Part shown: piece by piece, positions 5,670 to 9,727 of the stretch
Numbering within the stretch: position 1 is the first letter of the stretch
Layout: every line of letters starts with the position of its first letter
NCBI GenBank assembly: GCA_944391365.1
Contig: CALXTH010000134.1
Coordinates: 1-9,727 of the forward strand
Direction: 5' to 3'
Length of the DNA stretch: 9,727 bases
Source: an uncultured Alphaproteobacteria bacterium
GTDB taxonomy: Bacteria > Pseudomonadota > Alphaproteobacteria > RF32 > CAG-239
Translations under genes and position numbers: made by a program
Notes under the pieces: generated by a model
Database searches by the model: none
The model's input: the letters and a program-made list of their open reading frames with translations, nothing else
What the model was told of the DNA's origin: nothing

Positions 5670-8291
5670 ATGGCAGAAAAAGTAAAAACAGCCCCTGCTC
5701 CGGAAATTGACGAGCAGAAGCATATTGACGAGCTGGTCAACAGGGTCAGCGCCGCGCAGAAGATTTTTGCAACTTATTCGCAGGAACAGGTTGATGAAAT
5801 TTTCAGACGCGTTGCCTTGAAGATGAGTTCGCTCCGAATCCCTCTGGCCAAGATGGCCGTTGAGGAAACCGGCATGGGCGTCTGGGAAGATAAGGTGATT
5901 AAAAACCATTTTGCTTCCGAATATGTTTATAATAAGTTTAAACATACGCCGACTTGCGGTATTATCTCAGAGGATGAAGCCGGCGGAATGATTAAGATTG
6001 CCGAACCGCTGGGGGTGATTGCCGGGGTTATTCCGACAACCAACCCGACCTCGACGGTTATCTTCAAAACCCTGATTGCGCTCAAAACCCGCAACGGTAT
6101 TATTTTCTCCCCTCACCCGCGTGCCAAGAAATGCACGGTTGAAACCGCGCGGCTGATGCTTGAAGAAGCTGTCAAGGCCGGTGCGCCGGAAGGTATTATC
6201 GGCTGGATTGAGAGTCCGACGATTAACTTGACGCAGTTGTTGATGACGCATCCGAAAGTTGATGTTATTTTGGCAACCGGCGGGCCGGGAATGGTTAAAT
6301 CGGCTTATTCCTCCGGCAAACCGGCTCTTGGTGTCGGCGCGGGCAATGCGCCGGCCGTGATTGATGAAACAGCTGATATAGAAACGGCGGTCAGTTCTAT
6401 TTTGATGTCAAAGACTTTTGACAACGGGATGATTTGTGCTTCGGAGCAGTCTATTGTCTGCGTCAAAGATGTTTATGATGTGGTGAAAGCCGAGTTGGTT
6501 AAACGCGGGGCTTATATTCTGAGCCCGAAGGAAAAGGAAAAGCTCGGCAAAGTCATTATGATTGAAGGCAAGCTGAACTCAGCTATTGTCGGGCAGAAAG
6601 CGGCAAAAATTGCCGAGATGGGCGGGATTAAGGTTGATCCGGATACAAAGGTTTTGCTTGCCGAATGCCAGAAAGTCGGCAAAGAAGAGCCTTTTTCCGC
6701 CGAAAAACTTTCTCCGGTTCTGGCTCTTTACAAGGCAAAAAATTTTGAAGAAGCGACAGCCAAGGCCAAAGAGCTGGTTTCTTTCGGCGGCGCCGGGCAC
6801 ACGTCAATTCTTTATACGGCGCAACATAATGACGAACGGATTAAATATTTTGGCAATGAACTCCATACCGGGCGTATTTTAATCAACTGTCCGTCGGCTC
6901 AGGGAGCCATCGGCGATATTTATAACTTCCGTCTGGAACCGTCTCTGACTTTGGGATGCGGCTCCTGGGGCGGCAACTCGGTTAGTGAAAATGTGGGAGT
7001 AAAACATCTGATGAATATTAAATCTGTCGCCAAGCGCGAAGAAAATATGCTGTGGTTCAAAGTTCCGTCAAAGGTTTATTTCAAACCCGGTTCACTTCCG
7101 GTGGCTTTGCGTGAGCTGAACGGCAAAAAACGCGCCTTTATCGTTACGGACAAGCCTTTGTTTGACCTGGGCTATACAAAACATATTACTGATGTTTTGG
7201 ATGAGATGGGGATTCAGGCTCAGATTTTCAGCGATGTTAACCCTGATCCGGATTTGAGCACCGTTAACCGTGCCATTCGCATGGTTGACAGTTTTAAGCC
7301 TGATGTCATTATCGCGCTCGGTGGCGGTTCGCCGATTGATGCTGCAAAAATTTTGTGGCTGATGTATGAGCATCCGGAGCTGAAGTTTGAAGATTTGGCA
7401 ATGCGCTTTATGGATATCCGCAAGAGAATTTTTGAATTTCCGGCGTTGGGTCAGAAAGCTGAGATGGTTGCCATTCCGACAACATCGGGTACCGGTTCGG
7501 AAGTGACGCCGTTCTCAATTATTACCGATGATGCAACCGGCATTAAATATGCGATTGCCGATTATGCACTGACGCCGAATATGGCGATTGTGGACGCCAA
7601 TCTGGTTCAGACAATGCCAAAAGGATTGTGTGCGGCATCGGGTATTGATGTGATGACGCATGCTTTGGAATCTTATGTGTCTTCAATGGCAACGGAATTT
7701 ACCCGCGGACTTTCGATTCAGGCCGGGCAGCTGATTATGCAGTATCTGCCGAAATCATACGCTACGGCTGAGCCTTCTGCCCGGGAGAAAGTTCATCATG
7801 CTTCTACTCTGGCGGGTATGGCTTTTGCCAATGCGTTCCTGGGTGTTTGTCACTCAATGGCACACAAGCTGGGCGTGGCTTTTCATATTCCGCATGGTTT
7901 TGCCAATGCGTTGCTGATTTGCCAGGTTATCCGCTTTAATGCGACAGACAAACCTGTTAAGCAGTGTGCTTTTCCGCAGTACAAATTCCCGAACGCCAAG
8001 GCGGCTTATGCGTCTTTTGCCGAGGCTCTGGGGATTAAAGGCAAGGATGATGACGCCAAAGTTGAAGGGTTAATCAAAGCTTTGCAGGATTTGAAGAAGA
8101 CTTTGAATATTCCTCTGTCAATCAAGGACTGGGGTGTTTCAAAAGAGGATTTTGACAAAGCGATGGATCATCTGCCGGTTTGGGCTTTTGATGACCAGTG
8201 CACCGTCTCAAATCCGCGTTATCCGCTGATTGAAGAAATCAGAAAGCTGTATTACTACGCGTATGAAGGCAAAACTGATTTCGAGATTTAG
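5670..8291 (+). CDS. adhE: Bifunctional acetaldehyde-CoA/alcohol dehydrogenase AdhE
   Basis: 873 residues, normal for AdhE. It reduces acetyl-CoA to acetaldehyde and then ethanol with two NADH in the cytoplasm, re-oxidising NADH in fermentation; in many bacteria it assembles into spirosome filaments. Residues about 1-445 are the aldehyde dehydrogenase domain, with the GVGAGNAPAV segment (221-230) and catalytic Cys256 in NGMICASEQ. After a linker, residues about 460-873 are the iron-dependent alcohol dehydrogenase, with GGGSPIDAAK (551-560) for NAD and TTSGTGSEV. Asp660, His664, His728 and His742 match in spacing the four iron ligands of the E. coli enzyme. No key residue is missing and the frame is intact. 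It appears to be a single-gene unit, with its own upstream gap and a strong terminator 12 bp after the stop. Confidence 0.97.
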   Translation: MAEKVKTAPAPEIDEQKHIDELVNRVSAAQKIFATYSQEQVDEIFRRVALKMSSLRIPLAKMAVEETGMGVWEDKVIKNHFASEYVYNKFKHTPTCGIISEDEAGGMIKIAEPLGVIAGVIPTTNPTSTVIFKTLIALKTRNGIIFSPHPRAKKCTVETARLMLEEAVKAGAPEGIIGWIESPTINLTQLLMTHPKVDVILATGGPGMVKSAYSSGKPALGVGAGNAPAVIDETADIETAVSSILMSKTFDNGMICASEQSIVCVKDVYDVVKAELVKRGAYILSPKEKEKLGKVIMIEGKLNSAIVGQKAAKIAEMGGIKVDPDTKVLLAECQKVGKEEPFSAEKLSPVLALYKAKNFEEATAKAKELVSFGGAGHTSILYTAQHNDERIKYFGNELHTGRILINCPSAQGAIGDIYNFRLEPSLTLGCGSWGGNSVSENVGVKHLMNIKSVAKREENMLWFKVPSKVYFKPGSLPVALRELNGKKRAFIVTDKPLFDLGYTKHITDVLDEMGIQAQIFSDVNPDPDLSTVNRAIRMVDSFKPDVIIALGGGSPIDAAKILWLMYEHPELKFEDLAMRFMDIRKRIFEFPALGQKAEMVAIPTTSGTGSEVTPFSIITDDATGIKYAIADYALTPNMAIVDANLVQTMPKGLCAASGIDVMTHALESYVSSMATEFTRGLSIQAGQLIMQYLPKSYATAEPSAREKVHHASTLAGMAFANAFLGVCHSMAHKLGVAFHIPHGFANALLICQVIRFNATDKPVKQCAFPQYKFPNAKAAYASFAEALGIKGKDDDAKVEGLIKALQDLKKTLNIPLSIKDWGVSKEDFDKAMDHLPVWAFDDQCTVSNPRYPLIEEIRKLYYYAYEGKTDFEI

Positions 8292-8303
8292 GATTTGATT
8301 TAC

Positions 8304-8339
8304 AAATATCCCCGGAAATATATATTTCCGGGGATATTT
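8304..8339. terminator. Bidirectional terminator between adhE and the second Cys-rich gene
   Basis: This is a 36-nt perfect palindrome (core ATATCCCCGGAAAT and its complement, centre between 8321 and 8322). It starts 12 nt after the adhE stop and ends 23 nt before the stop of the minus-strand gene. Short T-runs follow on both strands (ATTTT on plus, ATTTGT on minus), suiting convergent genes. Confidence 0.88.
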
Positions 8340-8362
8340 TGGATTCAAAAGGAAGAATCCGG

Positions 8363-9727
8363 TTAGCTACAAACCCTTGCAATACTTGTTGAGTTACAAT
8401 CGCACTTTCCTCCATAGTCTGTACATTCATATATTGCTTCACCTCCATCACAGCTTTTATTTCCTGTAACGCAATCAATAGTACATCTGTTACGAAATAC
8501 CCATTTATATTTATTTCCTCCAAGAGAAGTATTGGAACAGGATTCATAACATATTGTATTTGAACAAGCTGGACGGTCTTTACATTTTGTACATTTACCA
8601 CATGTGTTTGTATTGGCACAGCCATATTCGCAAGATTTATTTTCAGCGCTACAATCTGAATTGTAAGAGCATTGTGTACAAATACCGCAAGAATTTGCTG
8701 AAGAACAAATTTCATCACTGGCGCATTGCTCTCCTCTGACATCACAATCTGAATTGTGTCGGCAAGAAGTACATTTGTTGCATGAATTATAGTTCGTACA
8801 AGTTTCATCCCAAGAACATATCTCTTCGCGAACTGTACAATCCGGGTTATATTTGCATTCATAGCAGGATGAGCCGCATTCGGTTGTTGCGACTTTTTCT
8901 TTTGATTCGCTTGAGCTGCACCGCGGAGATACAGAACCTTGCGGACATGTGTTGGTACAGCGATAGCAAGTGCCACATTCACTTGATCCGGCGGCGGCTC
9001 CGGAATAATTCGGAGAAGTTCCACTTGGGCAATTGCATTTATAACAGGAATTTCCGCATTCTGTTTTTCCAGCATAGGCACCTTTATAAGTTTTTGATGT
9101 TCCTGATGGGCAAGTATCATCGCAACAGGCTTTGCATGATGAGTATTTTGTTGTGCCATTCCAGGTACATGATGAGGCGCCGGAAGCTTTTCCGCATTCG
9201 CAGGATTTATAAGAGCTTGGGCATTGGCAGTTGGCGTACTTTCCACCGCAGGCGGTGCCGACACCCTGCAACGGCGATGAACAAGTATATAAATCCGACC
9301 GGCAGACGCATTTGTCAAAATAGTTGGCGTCATACGGGCATTTTTTGTTGATGTTCTGAACCGAGTTGCAGCTTCCGGTCTGAGTATAGCCGTCTTCTTT
9401 ACAAGCCCGCGGATTATCCAGCTGGCAGGAGGCATATTTCCCGCCGCAACTCTCGCCGACGCCGTAATAAGGTTTGGTACAGGTGACTAAATTCGGTTTG
9501 CAGACACATTTTTCAAAGAAATGGTCGTCGTAGGGGCAATGATTGACTGGGTCTTGAACAGAGCTGCAAGAAGTTGTCACATATCCCTCTTTGTTGCAGC
9601 GCTCCTTAGTGTCCAATTCCCATTCCGGGTCATCGCCGTTATCCCCGCCGGAGGAGCCACCACCGCTCGGTGTCCCGCCGGAACTTCCGTCCGGGGTATT
9701 CGCCCCGCCATAATCATACTCATCACC
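8363..9727 (-). CDS. Second Cys-rich repeat protein, 3' part (N-terminus outside window)
   Basis: The frame is open to the window end, so the first codon shown is not the start; a TTG at 9616 is internal. 454 residues are visible. The visible N-terminus contains GGANTPDGSSGG and a Gly/Ser/Asp linker, then CNKEGY, matching the other Cys-rich protein (GANTPDGSSGG, CKKEGY), so the two are paralogues. Two homologous 58-59 residue Cys modules follow, then CPSG repeats, then three repeats of about 30 residues starting C-x-x-N-x-D-C. I count 64 Cys in the last 417 residues (about 15%). Unlike its paralogue it lacks the WRLPS/WSS C-terminal domain. The 3' half is AT-rich (33% GC at 8581-8640) against 62% at 9601-9660, suggesting mosaic origin. 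Export is inferred from the paralogue only. The function is unknown; Cys spacing does not give a clear zinc-ribbon or ferredoxin pattern. Confidence 0.82.
   Translation of the reverse strand, partial: GDEYDYGGANTPDGSSGGTPSGGGSSGGDNGDDPEWELDTKERCNKEGYVTTSCSSVQDPVNHCPYDDHFFEKCVCKPNLVTCTKPYYGVGESCGGKYASCQLDNPRACKEDGYTQTGSCNSVQNINKKCPYDANYFDKCVCRSDLYTCSSPLQGVGTACGGKYANCQCPSSYKSCECGKASGASSCTWNGTTKYSSCKACCDDTCPSGTSKTYKGAYAGKTECGNSCYKCNCPSGTSPNYSGAAAGSSECGTCYRCTNTCPQGSVSPRCSSSESKEKVATTECGSSCYECKYNPDCTVREEICSWDETCTNYNSCNKCTSCRHNSDCDVRGEQCASDEICSSANSCGICTQCSYNSDCSAENKSCEYGCANTNTCGKCTKCKDRPACSNTICYESCSNTSLGGNKYKWVFRNRCTIDCVTGNKSCDGGEAIYECTDYGGKCDCNSTSIARVCS
8585..8857 (-). repeat. Three Cys repeats of 29-31 codons
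   Basis: The pattern is C-[KRS]-[YH]-N-[PS]-D-C, then spaced Cys, then N-[ST]-C-x-x-C-T-x before the next unit. The copies begin CKYNPDC, CRHNSDC and CSYNSDC. The third is slightly shorter and more diverged. They look like small disulphide modules in tandem. Confidence 0.75.
9227..9598 (-). repeat. Two tandem 58-59 residue Cys modules
   Basis: Module 1 (9425-9598) and module 2 (9227-9403) share C-x-x-x/D-G-Y, S-C-x-S-V-Q, C-P-Y-D, the K-C-V-C motif, G-V-G and C-G-G-K-Y-A-x-C, separated by 7 residues. A third, more diverged relative sits in the other Cys-rich protein (nt about 4050-3880: CKKEGYT, CLYD, CVCK, CDGKY). This is the unit that defines the pair as a family. Confidence 0.82.

Noticed and set aside
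8239..9435. Long minus-strand open frame of 398 codons
   Set aside because: It runs in another frame across the second Cys-rich gene, through the 36-nt terminator and into the end of adhE. Its protein has no domain logic, while the competing frame carries the Cys repeats.

Overview
The window most likely comes from an uncultured, host- or gut-associated Gram-negative bacterium, probably an alphaproteobacterium. This is inferred from three things: an autotransporter (so an outer membrane), a fermentative AdhE, and two very Cys-rich secreted-type proteins of a kind I associate with uncultured gut Alphaproteobacteria. The sequence alone does not prove the taxon. There are five protein genes, two of them cut by the window ends. 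No rRNA, tRNA, CRISPR array, transposase or phage gene was seen.

Layout: (1) 1-2675, plus strand: the 3' part of a large autotransporter, with a beta-solenoid passenger of about 16 repeats, an acidic low-complexity linker and a beta-barrel ending in Phe. It is followed by a strong intrinsic terminator. (2) 2815-4575, minus strand: a secreted Cys-rich protein with a signal peptide and a C-terminal domain resembling DUF1566. Its N-terminal coding region (4205-4487) is built of palindromic repeat elements that keep the frame open. One of these elements has a second copy in the 3' untranslated region of the autotransporter gene. (3) 4576-4944: a 369-bp gene-free stretch with a structured leader for the Cys-rich gene and a hairpin terminator. 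(4) 4945-5493, minus: a histidine phosphatase. (5) 5670-8291, plus: adhE, bifunctional acetaldehyde/alcohol dehydrogenase, with all catalytic residues present. It ends at a 36-nt perfect palindrome that serves as a terminator for it and for the convergent gene. (6) 8363-9727, minus: a second Cys-rich protein, paralogous to the first at its N-terminal side and open at the window end.

The genes do not form one operon or pathway. The phosphatase and adhE are divergently transcribed from a 176-bp AT-rich gap. The other neighbours are convergent, or separated by terminators. AdhE is the housekeeping gene (anaerobic ethanol formation and NADH re-oxidation). The autotransporter and the two Cys-rich proteins are accessory, probably surface or secreted products. 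The most unusual features are the repeat-built, translated N-terminus of the first Cys-rich protein and the modular paralogy of the two Cys-rich proteins. I cannot assign a function to this pair.
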